Shown: piece after piece, positions 16,846 through 25,246 of the stretch
Layout: every line of letters begins with the position of its first letter
How positions within the stretch are numbered: position 1 is the stretch's first letter
NCBI RefSeq assembly: GCF_025971955.1
Contig: NZ_JAPDMX010000033.1
Coordinates: 248,001-312,000 of the forward strand
Source of the DNA: Shewanella subflava
Lineage (GTDB): Bacteria; Pseudomonadota; Gammaproteobacteria; Enterobacterales; Shewanellaceae
Direction: 5' to 3'
DNA length: 64,000 nt
The notes under the pieces: model-generated
Database searches by the model: none
What the model was told of the DNA's origin: nothing
Seen by the model: the letters and a program-made list of their open reading frames with translations, nothing else
Made by a program: the position numbers and the translations under genes

Positions 16846-19728
16846 TTAATCCAATAATTCAGGAATAAGCTCAGCCACATTCGTCAGTTGCTCTTGTGGG
16901 TAAACAACTGAATCATCATCTAATTGTGCAGCAAGTTGACTTATCATCCATTGGACATGATCGTCTGCCAATATTGACTGTTTGGCCTGTTGCACCAGTT
17001 CTTGATGAAAGCGTTTGCGCAATTCAAGTGGGGTTTCACGATTAGCATCTTGGCCAATCTCGACAATAACCTGAATATCCTGTTCTAAAAAAGCGGATAA
17101 ACCTGCTTGAAGCTGTTCAATGGCGATATCTGCACATAAATGCTTTTGATCTGGCTTTAATGTTAGCTGTATGGGATTCGACACGGATTGGCACAAAGAG
17201 TTCATGCCGAGTTGACGAACTCGTCCACCCACTTTAACTTTCGCCATAATTTGATACCAATTCAGATCAACTTCATTACCCGTAATAGCATGACCAATGG
17301 CACGATGATCAATGACACTAGGCTCAGTCATTTTAACCTCTGAATGAGTCACTAAGCTTGTTTGGTTATCATCTTGCACAAGTAACTCTGCAGGTTCAGT
17401 TAGTCCACCTTGATCACTCATGGTAGGTGCAATTTCAGTGTCACTTTCTAAAGCTGTCTGTGCAATGCCTGCATCAACAACCGCGGTCTGCTGAGTGAAC
17501 GCTAGCTCTTCTGCCGATGGTGCTTCCCAAGGAGGTCGGTCATATGAGTCAGGATGCACTTTTTCTGTTGAAACATTATTTTGCTCGCTTATCGAGCGCG
17601 AATACTGCAACGTATCATCAACCATCGAAGGTTGAAGCGGATGACTGTTTTCATCCGATTTTATATCGACGGTATTCACTCCACCCAGTTTGGCCTGCGA
17701 TGCGGGAATTTTTGCTTGCTGTTTATCTGCAACCTTTTTGTGAGAGGCATCGGCTTCATCTTGCGCTTTGTGCGCACTGACCTCCGCTAATAATGAATCT
17801 CTGCTGGCGAGTACTAAATCTAAAATATCATCTAATGGGTCAGGCTCAGCTTCATTAACGGGCGCAATTGTCGAGGCTACCCCCTGTGATGCAACCTGAG
17901 GTGTATTTCGCTTTGGCTCTTCTGTTACCACCGATTTTACTTGTAATTCGGTTTCAGACTGCTGATTAAAAGCAAGATAGTCTTCATAATCATTATGACT
18001 ATCATCATCTTCAAATTGAGCATAATCGGCACCAATATATAGGTCATCTTTTGTAATAAAAGGTGAAGCAACCTCTATTGACGATTGATTTATAGCCTCT
18101 TGCGGGGGGGGGATTTGAGAGGCTTGAGACTGCGTATCATCTGCCGCTTGTTGCTTTTTGTGATCATCAACGCCCTCCGTTGAAGGCGCAATGGCTGTTT
18201 GCAGTTCATCAATATTGTATGCTTTTTGCGTATTCCCCCCCGATAACGGCTGACTATCATTTTGCATGCTAACAGCGTTAACAAACCCCATACTTTCAGC
18301 TTGGTTAAGCAACATAGCTTGTTGTGCTATTAACTGTTCAGTGTCATCGTCGCAATCAACATCTGCATCCGCATCGACCTCAGTTATTGCTTGAGATACT
18401 CCTGTTGCAGGCATAGATTTCGAATCAGATTTAACGGTAATCAAGGTAGAATCACGTGTAGCGAGGCCCAATGTCTCACTATTTGCTTGTTGAGACATGG
18501 CATTACCACAAGCATCAACACTCAGAGAATTAACGCCATAATCAGTTTCAGGCTTTGGGCAAGTCTCTGTGACCTCTTGATTCTGGGGGGGTAAAGGCGG
18601 TAACTCAAGGTTAACGGAACTGTCTGTAACCCAGCGTTTAGTTTGCTTTTCTGGCACAAAAGCAACCGCTCTTAACAGTGCCATTTCTAAACCCGATTTA
18701 GGATCTGGTGCAAAAGGTAAATCTTTGCGCCCAGCTAACAGCATCTGATAATAAAGCTGAATTTGTTCAGCAGAAATTTGCTGAGCAAAAGCCAATATTT
18801 GCTCACTGTATAGTGATGATTGCGCTGCCGCTGGAGCAAACTGAGTCAAGGTGATTTGATGCAGTAATTCTAATAAACTGCGTAACACTTCCTGCGCATC
18901 GGCCCCAAACGCTAATACCTTAGCAACTGTGGTCATCAAAGGCTCAATATCGGCATCACAAAGGGCTTTTAGTAGTGCGATAACTTGCTGCTGATCAATA
19001 CTGCCAAGCATTGATTGCACTTGCTGGTACATCACTTGGCCAGAACCAAAAGCAATCGCTTGATCGGTTAAACTTAATGCATCACGCATACTGCCGTTGG
19101 CGGCTTTGGCTAACAGGGAAAGTGCCTGATTTTCAAATGGCAGTTGCTCTTGAGTTAATACAAATTCAAGTTGTTTAGCAATTTCATCTTGTGACAAACT
19201 TTTTAAATTAAATTGTAAACACCGAGACAATACCGTCACCGGTAATTTTTGAGGGTCAGTTGTCGCTAATAGAAATTTTACGTGTTCAGGCGGTTCCTCT
19301 AGCGTTTTTAATAGTGCATTAAAACTACTGCGAGACAGCATGTGCACTTCATCAATAAGATACACTTTATAGCGACCACGTGAAGGACGATATTGCACGT
19401 TATCTAATAATTCACGAGTGTCATCCACTTTGGTGCGCGAAGCCGCATCTACTTCAATTAAATCGACAAATCGACCTTGAGCGATTTCTTCACAACTTGA
19501 ACAAACTCCACAAGGATTTGCTGTCACGCCTTGTTCGCAATTTAATCCTTTGGCAAACAAACGCGCTAAACTGGTTTTACCCACGCCGCGAGTACCAGTG
19601 AATAAATAGGCATGATGCAAACGTTGTTGGCTTAATGCGTTAGTTAACGCCAGTAACACATGCGCTTGACCAACCATTTGCTCAAATTTGGCAGGGCGCC
19701 ATTTACGGGCTAACACCTGATAAGACAT
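16846..19728 (-). CDS. dnaX: DNA polymerase III subunits tau/gamma
   Basis: Clamp-loader ATPase and, as tau, the organiser of the replisome. With the ATG at 19728 (MSYQVLARKWRPAKFEQMVGQ) it has 960 residues, much longer than the E. coli 643. Walker A GTRGVGKTS is at about 45-53, the zinc cysteines at 64, 73, 76 and 79, and Walker B DEVHMLS near 126. The extra length is an acidic, Gln- and Ser-rich linker (about 390-820) before the conserved C-terminal domain (EVDLNWYQIMAKVKVGGRVRQLGMNS). The linker contains 7- to 9-base G or C runs. I did not find an E. coli-like A6G slippery site, so whether a gamma form is made is unclear. Confidence 0.95.
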   Translation of the reverse strand: MSYQVLARKWRPAKFEQMVGQAHVLLALTNALSQQRLHHAYLFTGTRGVGKTSLARLFAKGLNCEQGVTANPCGVCSSCEEIAQGRFVDLIEVDAASRTKVDDTRELLDNVQYRPSRGRYKVYLIDEVHMLSRSSFNALLKTLEEPPEHVKFLLATTDPQKLPVTVLSRCLQFNLKSLSQDEIAKQLEFVLTQEQLPFENQALSLLAKAANGSMRDALSLTDQAIAFGSGQVMYQQVQSMLGSIDQQQVIALLKALCDADIEPLMTTVAKVLAFGADAQEVLRSLLELLHQITLTQFAPAAAQSSLYSEQILAFAQQISAEQIQLYYQMLLAGRKDLPFAPDPKSGLEMALLRAVAFVPEKQTKRWVTDSSVNLELPPLPPQNQEVTETCPKPETDYGVNSLSVDACGNAMSQQANSETLGLATRDSTLITVKSDSKSMPATGVSQAITEVDADADVDCDDDTEQLIAQQAMLLNQAESMGFVNAVSMQNDSQPLSGGNTQKAYNIDELQTAIAPSTEGVDDHKKQQAADDTQSQASQIPPPQEAINQSSIEVASPFITKDDLYIGADYAQFEDDDSHNDYEDYLAFNQQSETELQVKSVVTEEPKRNTPQVASQGVASTIAPVNEAEPDPLDDILDLVLASRDSLLAEVSAHKAQDEADASHKKVADKQQAKIPASQAKLGGVNTVDIKSDENSHPLQPSMVDDTLQYSRSISEQNNVSTEKVHPDSYDRPPWEAPSAEELAFTQQTAVVDAGIAQTALESDTEIAPTMSDQGGLTEPAELLVQDDNQTSLVTHSEVKMTEPSVIDHRAIGHAITGNEVDLNWYQIMAKVKVGGRVRQLGMNSLCQSVSNPIQLTLKPDQKHLCADIAIEQLQAGLSAFLEQDIQVIVEIGQDANRETPLELRKRFHQELVQQAKQSILADDHVQWMISQLAAQLDDDSVVYPQEQLTNVAELIPELLD

Positions 19729-19865
19729 GCAATTCCCCAAGCTAAACAGTGTGGGAAGAACTCCCATTAATTACGCCAAACAATAACACGCAAAACGACT
19801 ACAGGCTATTGTTTGGCTGCTATTAGCTGGCTTTATCAACAATTATGAATGGATAAATAATCGAT

Positions 19866-20414
19866 TTACTCGCCTTCAAATTCGCACAGACTCAACACTT
19901 CTATGCCCATGGCTTTTAATCTGGCTTCACCGCCAATTTCTGGTAATGAAATCACAAATGCAGCATGTTCCACTTCGCCACCGAGTTGACGAATAAGTTT
20001 TACCGTAGCTTCAATTGTGCCACCCGTTGCAAGTAGATCATCAATCACTAACACTTTGTCGTCAGCTTTGATGGCATCGGTGTGAATTTCTAATGTGTCT
20101 TTGCCATATTCAAGCTCATAGGTTTGGCTTATGGTGGCTCGAGGTAATTTACCTGGCTTACGAACGGGAACAAAACCAATACCAAGCTCAAGTGCTAACG
20201 GAGCACCAAACAAGAAGCCACGTGCTTCAGTGCCAACCACTTTAGTAAACCCCTTAGATTGATAATGCGCGACTAATAAAGCAATTGTCGCTTTGTAAGC
20301 TTCTGCACTTTCTAAAAGACTGGTGACATCACGGAACATAATGCCTGCTTTTGGGTAGTCTGGTATGGTTTTAATGCTTTGCTTAATCAGCGCTAAACTG
20401 TCTTTGTTCATCAT
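19866..20414 (-). CDS. apt: Adenine phosphoribosyltransferase
   Basis: Salvages adenine to AMP using PRPP. The 182 residues match the family length. The PRPP-binding loop [13 protein letters not shown] is at 121-133 and [17 protein letters not shown] at 62-78 is the adenine and pyrophosphate side. It sits between ybaN and dnaX as in E. coli. The intrinsic terminator after ybaN suggests apt has its own promoter in the short gap just upstream. Confidence 0.97.
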   Translation of the reverse strand: MMNKDSLALIKQSIKTIPDYPKAGIMFRDVTSLLESAEAYKATIALLVAHYQSKGFTKVVGTEARGFLFGAPLALELGIGFVPVRKPGKLPRATISQTYELEYGKDTLEIHTDAIKADDKVLVIDDLLATGGTIEATVKLIRQLGGEVEHAAFVISLPEIGGEARLKAMGIEVLSLCEFEGE

Positions 20415-20442
20415 AATGAAAACTCTTTCAATGGGGTTTCAA

Positions 20443-20463
20443 TAAAAAAGTCCCTTTGGGACT
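20443..20463 (-). terminator. Terminator after ybaN-like gene
   Basis: AGTCCC and GGGACT form a 6-bp stem with a TTT loop. On the minus strand it is followed by TTTTTT, so it terminates leftward transcription between the DUF454 gene and apt. Confidence 0.75.
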
Positions 20464-20527
20464 CGTTTACAACTAAAAATTAACAGGATCTTAAGCCTGT
20501 TGTGGATGGTGTTCAACCATTACACAA

Positions 20528-20896
20528 TTAATCTGTTAACTCTGGGATCTGCCACAAATAAATCAGCAGACCACATAACATAACCAACAACATAATCTTG
20601 ACCCAAACTAACGGCACTACGCTAATGCTAATGCCAAAGCTCAGTGTGGTCATTATCATAGCGCGACGTTTTAAGGTTTTATTTAATGCACGTTTAGTTT
20701 GCCAATTGTTTAATGCTTCAGAAAACCATGGGTGGGTCATTAACCACTGATGTAATCGTTCACTTGAGCGGGCAAAACAAAATGCCGCCAGTAAAATAAA
20801 TGGCACGGTCGGCAATAAAGGCACAACAATACCTATCACACCAAGTAATAAACTCAGCAGACCGACAACAAGATATAAGCCTCGCTTAATCACCAT
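20528..20896 (-). CDS. ybaN: YbaN/DUF454 inner-membrane protein
   Basis: A 122-residue membrane protein. The N-terminal half has one or two hydrophobic spans (LYLVVGLLSLLLGVIGIVVPLLPTVPFILLAAFCFA, about 6-42), then the family signature FARSSERLHQWLMTHPWFSEALNNW, then two more spans (ISISVVPLVWVKIMLLVMLCGLLIYLW). The P-L-L-P-T-x-P-F motif and the RSSxRLHxWL helix identify DUF454. Adjacency to apt is conserved in E. coli. Function is unknown. Confidence 0.9.
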   Translation of the reverse strand: MVIKRGLYLVVGLLSLLLGVIGIVVPLLPTVPFILLAAFCFARSSERLHQWLMTHPWFSEALNNWQTKRALNKTLKRRAMIMTTLSFGISISVVPLVWVKIMLLVMLCGLLIYLWQIPELTD

Positions 20897-20916
20897 AGTT
20901 CTTGAACATCCTCAAA

Positions 20917-20945
20917 ACAAAAAACCACTCGTTAATGAGTGGTTT
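20917..20945 (-). terminator. Terminator after the 39-codon membrane ORF
   Basis: AAACCACTC and GAGTGGTTT form a 9-bp stem. TTTTTTGTTTTG follows on the minus strand. It lies about 35 bp after the stop of the small ORF at 20980, which supports that ORF being transcribed. Confidence 0.8.
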
Positions 20946-20979
20946 GTAACACTAAGCTTATTGTAGCCTAAATTAATGC

Positions 20980-21099
20980 TTAGATTAAGCCTGCAAATTT
21001 TAACCAAGATAATGATGCTGGCAGAGTGGGGATCAGTAACACAAGAATAAAACCAATCAAATAAAAGGCATTGAATGGATCTTTAAACGGCTCGTTCAT
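20980..21099 (-). CDS. Small single-span membrane protein (39 residues)
   Basis: Too short for most gene finders but well formed. An ATG at 21099, preceded by AAGGAC at good spacing, opens a 39-codon frame that begins MNEPFKDPFNAFYLIGFIL and ends at a TAA, followed by an intrinsic terminator. Residues about 13-30 (YLIGFILVLLIPTLPASL) are a membrane span. I do not recognise the family. It lies between the DUF454 membrane protein and the hvf-like operon, but terminators on both sides suggest it stands alone. Confidence 0.62.
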   Translation of the reverse strand: MNEPFKDPFNAFYLIGFILVLLIPTLPASLSWLKFAGLI

Positions 21100-21255
21100 G
21101 AAATGTCCTTGGGCAAAAATACAGGGTATTGTTTAATTTGTGTACGAGTTAACATAAAGCCGCTGTGCGCGCGGATAAAACGTGAACTTCATCACAACGC
21201 GCGCATTCTACTGCGATTAATTACGAATAAAAACCATAAATATTTTAAGGCTTAT

Positions 21256-22008
21256 TTAACTCGATGTAACAACAATTCCCTTTTCAACCATTTGCTTTAG
21301 CATGTGAGCACAACCGTTTGTCATAGTATCAACCTGCATATTCGGGTAAAACGCCATTAACTGATGAATGACCTCATCGAAGCTGATACTCATTTGTTGT
21401 TGTGTATGTTGTTCAATTAACGCTAAAACGTGCGCAGTGAGCGGGTTTAATTGCAAAAATGATACTTCATCTTCTCTATTTCTATACACACAAAAATACT
21501 GTGGCTGTGAAGGTGGTTCAATCGGTTGGTAATCAACACTTATATGCTGAACATCATATTGATATTGAGCAACTTTGGCACAAACAGATAATTGCAAAGG
21601 TTTTAAGAGTATTAAATCAGCAGCGAACACTTGTTGCTGTTCGCTCGATTGTTGAGTCGCGACCACTAACTCGAGCCATTCATAATGCGCTAATTCCAGC
21701 AAAAAATGAGGATCGGAGTCTTTCATTTTATATTGTTGTAAAAATGCCAAAAACTCCCCTGCTATTTCAACAAATATAGGTGTATGGCAGTGATGTTCAG
21801 CAAAAAACTGCTGCACTAATGTTAACCAATCCTGTTCATCGTAGAGGCTTTTAAGTACCGGAAAAGCACTGGACACAAAACCATTGACATTATTAAAAAA
21901 TAACTCGCGGTAAATCAGCATTCGTCTTGGCTCAATACCATGAGGTAAGGGATGATTAGGATCACGGATATAATCCATAAAGCTCTGCTGAATGTCAGTA
22001 AACTTCAT
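21256..22008 (-). CDS. hvfC: HvfC/BufC-type MNIO partner protein (DUF2063)
   Basis: A 250-residue protein whose N-terminal part (IQQSFMDYIRDPNHPLPHGIEPRRMLIYRELFFNNVNGFVSSAFPVL) is the domain once called a putative DNA-binding domain. Current work shows that such proteins act as peptide-binding partners of multinuclear iron oxidases in RiPP maturation. LLELAHYEWLEL and the C-terminal winged-helix-like region are also typical. Its ATG overlaps the stop of the upstream oxidase gene by one base (TAATG), so the two are made together. The symbol is assigned by analogy with the Haemophilus hvf operon. Confidence 0.85.
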   Translation of the reverse strand: MKFTDIQQSFMDYIRDPNHPLPHGIEPRRMLIYRELFFNNVNGFVSSAFPVLKSLYDEQDWLTLVQQFFAEHHCHTPIFVEIAGEFLAFLQQYKMKDSDPHFLLELAHYEWLELVVATQQSSEQQQVFAADLILLKPLQLSVCAKVAQYQYDVQHISVDYQPIEPPSQPQYFCVYRNREDEVSFLQLNPLTAHVLALIEQHTQQQMSISFDEVIHQLMAFYPNMQVDTMTNGCAHMLKQMVEKGIVVTSS

Positions 22009-22865
22009 TAGGCTTTCCTTACTTTTAAAGCATCTTTAGCTTGTTGCTGATAGGTGTGAATTTGATTAATTTCCGCCAAGAGGATTTCAGTGGGTGGGAT
22101 ATTAAAATCACGCTCTAATAGGGTGGGATGAACCCCATGGATCTCATAGCAGCTTTGCAACAACGTCCAGACCGGGTCAATAATATCAGCACCATGGGTA
22201 TCCACCATTAAGTCAATATCTTCCTGGTAATGCCCTGCAATATGTAAATAAGCGATACGTTCTGTTGGCATGGATGCCAAAAATTGCTGTGCATCATATT
22301 GATGGTTAATAGAATTCACATAAATGTTGTTTACATCCAGTAACAGCTTGCAGTCAGCTTCAGCAAGCACCGCGTTCACAAATGCCTCTTCAGTCATTTG
22401 CGCACCTGGAGCAGCATAAAATGAGACGTTTTCTAAAATAAACGGCCGCTCTAATATATCTTCAACTTGCTTGATGCGTTTTGCGGTATGGATGACAGCC
22501 TCATCTGTAAAGGGAATAGGCATGAGGTCGTACATATGCCCTTCCCCTGAACAATAACTTAAATGCTCCGAATATACCTTTATTTGGTGTGAGTCTAGAA
22601 AGCGTTTAATGTTTTGTACAAAGTGGGTATCAAGCGGGGCTGGACTGCCTATAGACAAAGATAAACCATGACAAAAAAAAGGGTGCTGTTCAGTCAGTTG
22701 TTTGAATTGACGACCATATTTACCACCCAAGGTCATCCAGTTTTCTGGAGCCACTTCAAAAAACTCAATTTGTGGCGGTGTTAACTGACAAAATTCAGTT
22801 AGCATTTCTCGTCTTAGACCCAAGCCAACCATTGCAGTTGATGGCACATTTTCTTTGATGGACAT
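22008..22865 (-). CDS. hvfB: MNIO family peptide-modifying oxidase (DUF692), HvfB/BufB type
   Basis: A 285-residue TIM-barrel protein of the multinuclear non-heme iron oxidase family, which modifies cysteines in RiPP precursors, for example to oxazolone/thioamide groups that bind copper. Candidate metal ligands are in FFCHGLSLSIGS (near 63), YSEHLSYCSGEGH (near 97-110), LENVSFYA (near 143), LLDVNNIYVNS (near 176), HIAGHYQ and VDTHG. GLRREMLTEF at the start and ENWM near 42 are family hallmarks. The precursor gene is just upstream and the partner gene overlaps downstream, so this is the modifying enzyme of a three-gene operon. Confidence 0.92.
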   Translation of the reverse strand: MSIKENVPSTAMVGLGLRREMLTEFCQLTPPQIEFFEVAPENWMTLGGKYGRQFKQLTEQHPFFCHGLSLSIGSPAPLDTHFVQNIKRFLDSHQIKVYSEHLSYCSGEGHMYDLMPIPFTDEAVIHTAKRIKQVEDILERPFILENVSFYAAPGAQMTEEAFVNAVLAEADCKLLLDVNNIYVNSINHQYDAQQFLASMPTERIAYLHIAGHYQEDIDLMVDTHGADIIDPVWTLLQSCYEIHGVHPTLLERDFNIPPTEILLAEINQIHTYQQQAKDALKVRKA

Positions 22866-22939
22866 AAAAGACCCTTACAGCGGAGAGTTATGTATCGATA
22901 TTAATAGAAATAGTTAAATTTCAGCAGAGTATAAATAAG

Positions 22940-22963
22940 ATAAGGCCTGAAAACAGGCCTTAT
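22940..22963 (-). terminator. Attenuator between precursor and MNIO genes
   Basis: ATAAGGCCTG and CAGGCCTTAT form a 10-bp perfect stem with a four-base loop 31 bp after the precursor stop. The following T-run is interrupted (CTTATTTAT), consistent with partial termination so that far more precursor than enzyme is made, a common RiPP layout. Confidence 0.75.
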
Positions 22964-22993
22964 TTAGAACGCAATTAACGCATTAAAAGATGA

Positions 22994-23389
22994 TTATCTT
23001 TTACCGCCACATTGACCTTCTTGAGATTTTTCCATGTTGGCTTTGGCTTCTTTACCTTGCTCAGTGGCTTTTTTCATGTCGGCACCACACTTACCTTCGC
23101 CGCATTTACCTTCTTTGGCTTTTTCAGCAGACTTTTTCATGTCGCCACCGCACTTACCTTCGCCACATTTGCCTTCACCACACTTGCCTTCTTTGGCTTT
23201 TTCAGCAGATTTTTTCATGTCTGCTCCACATTTACCTTCTCCGCACTTACCTTCACCACCATCTAATTGGTAACCTTGGGTAAGTTGCTCAAAACCAAAT
23301 GGGTTGGCTTGTGCTTCTGTTGCTATGCCAGCACTCATGACTACTGCACCTAATGCAACTGCGAGGGTAGTTTGCTTAACTGAGTTCAT
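22994..23389 (-). CDS. hvfA: HvfA-like RiPP precursor with EGKCG repeats
   Basis: A secreted, cysteine-rich peptide precursor of 131 residues from the ATG at 23389, which follows AAGGAAT. A signal peptide (MNSVKQTTLAVALGAVVMSA...EAQA, about 28 residues) directs export. The mature part has EGKCG seven times, in blocks of two, three and two separated by ADMKKSAEKAKEGK-type linkers, plus one EGQCG near the C-terminus: eight cysteines in all. EGKCG repeats next to an MNIO and a DUF2063 protein are the signature of HvfA/bufferin-like peptides, where the enzyme converts the cysteines into copper-binding groups. A copper role is inferred from the family. Confidence 0.9.
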   Translation of the reverse strand: MNSVKQTTLAVALGAVVMSAGIATEAQANPFGFEQLTQGYQLDGGEGKCGEGKCGADMKKSAEKAKEGKCGEGKCGEGKCGGDMKKSAEKAKEGKCGEGKCGADMKKATEQGKEAKANMEKSQEGQCGGKR

Positions 23390-23952
23390 ATTTTGATTCC
23401 TTTTAAAAAATTGAATGATGACCAACATCATTGCTGGCTTATACATATAGACCTAACAAGCATAAAATAAATTTCAAAAAAGTAATATTTATTTTATCTA
23501 GGTTCACATTAAGGTGTGTTTATCTTTGTTTAACTTTGTTTATTTTTCATGTTCAGAGATAAAATGACTTTAGGCAAAGCGGATAATGTCGAGCATCCTG
23601 CATCCTGCCCTTGGTCAAGATTATCCAACGCAATGTAGTGTCATTTTAGCCTCAACGCAATTAGCAGTTGCCCAGCTATTCTGCCCGCAAATTCACTTAT
23701 TTAGCAGGCTAAACGGCGCTCATTTGTGATTGCCTGACAAAAAATAGCCTACTGCATTATTTATCAACAAAGATAAACACACTCTTATCACTTCCAAGTG
23801 TGCTAGGAAATAATCACCAGAGTTAATCATAGAATATATCTTGATGGTTTCAATACGTTTTTAGTTTTTAAATTGTAGGAAGTAAAACTAACACTGGCAT
23901 AGTGTGATTTTAAGGTTAAAATAGCGCCCTTTATTCAAGCTGAGAGAATGCT
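23390..23952. other. Intergenic region upstream of hvfA-like operon and dusC
   Basis: A 563-bp gap between divergent genes. It holds the promoters for both and a roughly 270-bp inverted-repeat element at 23514-23782. No protein frame is supported. I could not identify a metal-regulator site with confidence. Confidence 0.5.
23514..23782. repeat. Inverted-repeat-bounded intergenic element, copy B
   Basis: GTGTGTTTATCTTTGTT at about 23514-23530 is the exact complement of AACAAAGATAAACACAC at about 23766-23782. Inside are further nested arms: AAAATGAC (23561-23568) with GTCATTTT (23640-23647), and GGATAAT (23581-23587) with ATTATCC (23620-23626), almost symmetric about one centre. This is the look of a small non-coding palindromic or MITE-like element. 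Its right half resembles the element at 11.0-11.2 kb. No open frame and no clear target duplication. Confidence 0.6.
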
Positions 23953-24897
23953 GTGCGACTTGTATTAGCGCCTATGGAAGGCGTAGTTGATGATTTAATG
24001 CGTGATATTTTATCCACTATTAACCCGTTTGATTTAGTCGTCACCGAGTTTGTTCGTGTGGTAGATCAGCTACTGCCTGAAAAGGTCTATTACAAACTCT
24101 GCCCTGAATTACATCATGATGGTTTAACCCCAAATGGCACCCCCGTTAGAGTCCAATTACTTGGTCAAGAGCCTAATTGGATGGCCGAAAATGCATATAG
24201 AGCGGTTGCAATGGGTTCCCGAGGGGTGGACGCTAATTTTGGTTGTCCAGCCAAAATTGTCAACAGAAGTAAAGGCGGCGCAGTTTTATTGCAGTACCCC
24301 GACAACATACATAACATTGTGAAAGCGATGCGCCAGGCTGTGCCTGAAGATCAACCCGTCACAGCCAAGATCCGTTTAGGTTATGAAGACAAATCACTCT
24401 TTATGGAGAATGCACTGGCGATTTATGAAGCAGGTGCAACAGAAATAGCCATTCATGCCCGCAGCAAAGTCGATGGCTATAAGCCTCCTGCTTATTGGGA
24501 ATACATAACTGAAGTCAAAAAGCGTTTACCCATTCCGGTGATTGCCAATGGTGAAATTTGGAGCGAGGCGGATGCTAAGCGATGTATGGAGGTCACTGGA
24601 TGCGACAACATTATGATTGGCCGCGGGGCGATTTCATTACCTAACTTAGGCGCATGCATTAAGCATGGCAATAAGCCATACACATGGGAAGAAACCTTAA
24701 ATTTATTATTAAGTTACACCCAAAAGCAGGTTGATAATAAAAAGTCTGACTACCTGCCTGGGCGTATTAAACAATGGTTCACTTATTTAAATAGGCAATA
24801 TCCCGAAGCCGATGCATTGTTTCGCGAGTTAAGAGTTTTTAAAACAGCGGATGAAATTGTATCTGTGCTGAATAATGCTCAACAAAGTGCCCATTAA
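23953..24897 (+). CDS. dusC: tRNA-dihydrouridine(16) synthase
   Basis: FMN enzyme that reduces uridine 16 of tRNA. The 314 residues start at a GTG (MRLVLAPMEGVVDDLMRDIL), aligning with E. coli DusC from its first residue. TEFVRVVDQLLPEKV is a DusC-specific stretch and GCPAKIVNRSKGGAVLL holds the catalytic Cys. The FMN phosphate is bound by VIANGEIW and MIGRGAISLPNL. It ends where a repeat begins and has no apparent operon partner. Confidence 0.95.
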   Translation: MRLVLAPMEGVVDDLMRDILSTINPFDLVVTEFVRVVDQLLPEKVYYKLCPELHHDGLTPNGTPVRVQLLGQEPNWMAENAYRAVAMGSRGVDANFGCPAKIVNRSKGGAVLLQYPDNIHNIVKAMRQAVPEDQPVTAKIRLGYEDKSLFMENALAIYEAGATEIAIHARSKVDGYKPPAYWEYITEVKKRLPIPVIANGEIWSEADAKRCMEVTGCDNIMIGRGAISLPNLGACIKHGNKPYTWEETLNLLLSYTQKQVDNKKSDYLPGRIKQWFTYLNRQYPEADALFRELRVFKTADEIVSVLNNAQQSAH

Positions 24898-25056
24898 TAC
24901 CAATCGTAATAAATAACTGATTACCCTTGCTTGTTAAAACACTCGACAACAGCGTTAGATTTTTTTGCTTGTAGAATAACTGCTTATCGAAAATCTGCCT
25001 TATTCTCAAGCGTTTTCCTACGCTATTTTTGATCTCTTACTTATCGTGATTGGTAT
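24897..25056. repeat. TACCAATC-type terminal inverted repeat element
   Basis: The dusC stop abuts ATACCAATCGTAATAAATAA. The reverse complement of the sequence ending at 25056 starts ATACCAATCACGATAAGTAA, so the two ends match at most positions over about 25 bp, enclosing about 160 bp with no coding frame. Repeats with ATACCAAT ends are, to my knowledge, common between genes in Shewanella and related marine genera. Confidence 0.6.
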
Positions 25057-25246
25057 ATCCCCCACCTCTTACCTAGCAATCCTTGTTAATATTGTCAGTC
25101 GTTATATATGTGGATTAACAAAATTTAATCCACATCGACTATTTGAAGGTTACAATCTGACCCAGAATTGATCTTTATCATAACTGACTTTTTTTAAGCT
25201 CGTAAAATAACAAGCTATATTGATCATCTCTAATAAAGGTTATCTG
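25057..25246. other. Upstream region of the DksA-like gene
   Basis: AT-rich sequence after the repeat; I see only the presumed promoter of the downstream gene and no other feature. With the preceding repeat it makes a gap of about 350 bp without a gene. Confidence 0.35.

Noticed and set aside
18104..18112. Nine-G run in dnaX as a sequencing error breaking the frame
   Set aside because: The frame continues intact through all three homopolymers into a conserved C-terminal tau domain, so the lengths appear correct.
22990..23283. Rightward frames of 79-97 codons rich in Leu, His and Phe
   Set aside because: They are antisense shadows of the EGKCG repeat gene, created by its periodic sequence; no ribosome site or family match.
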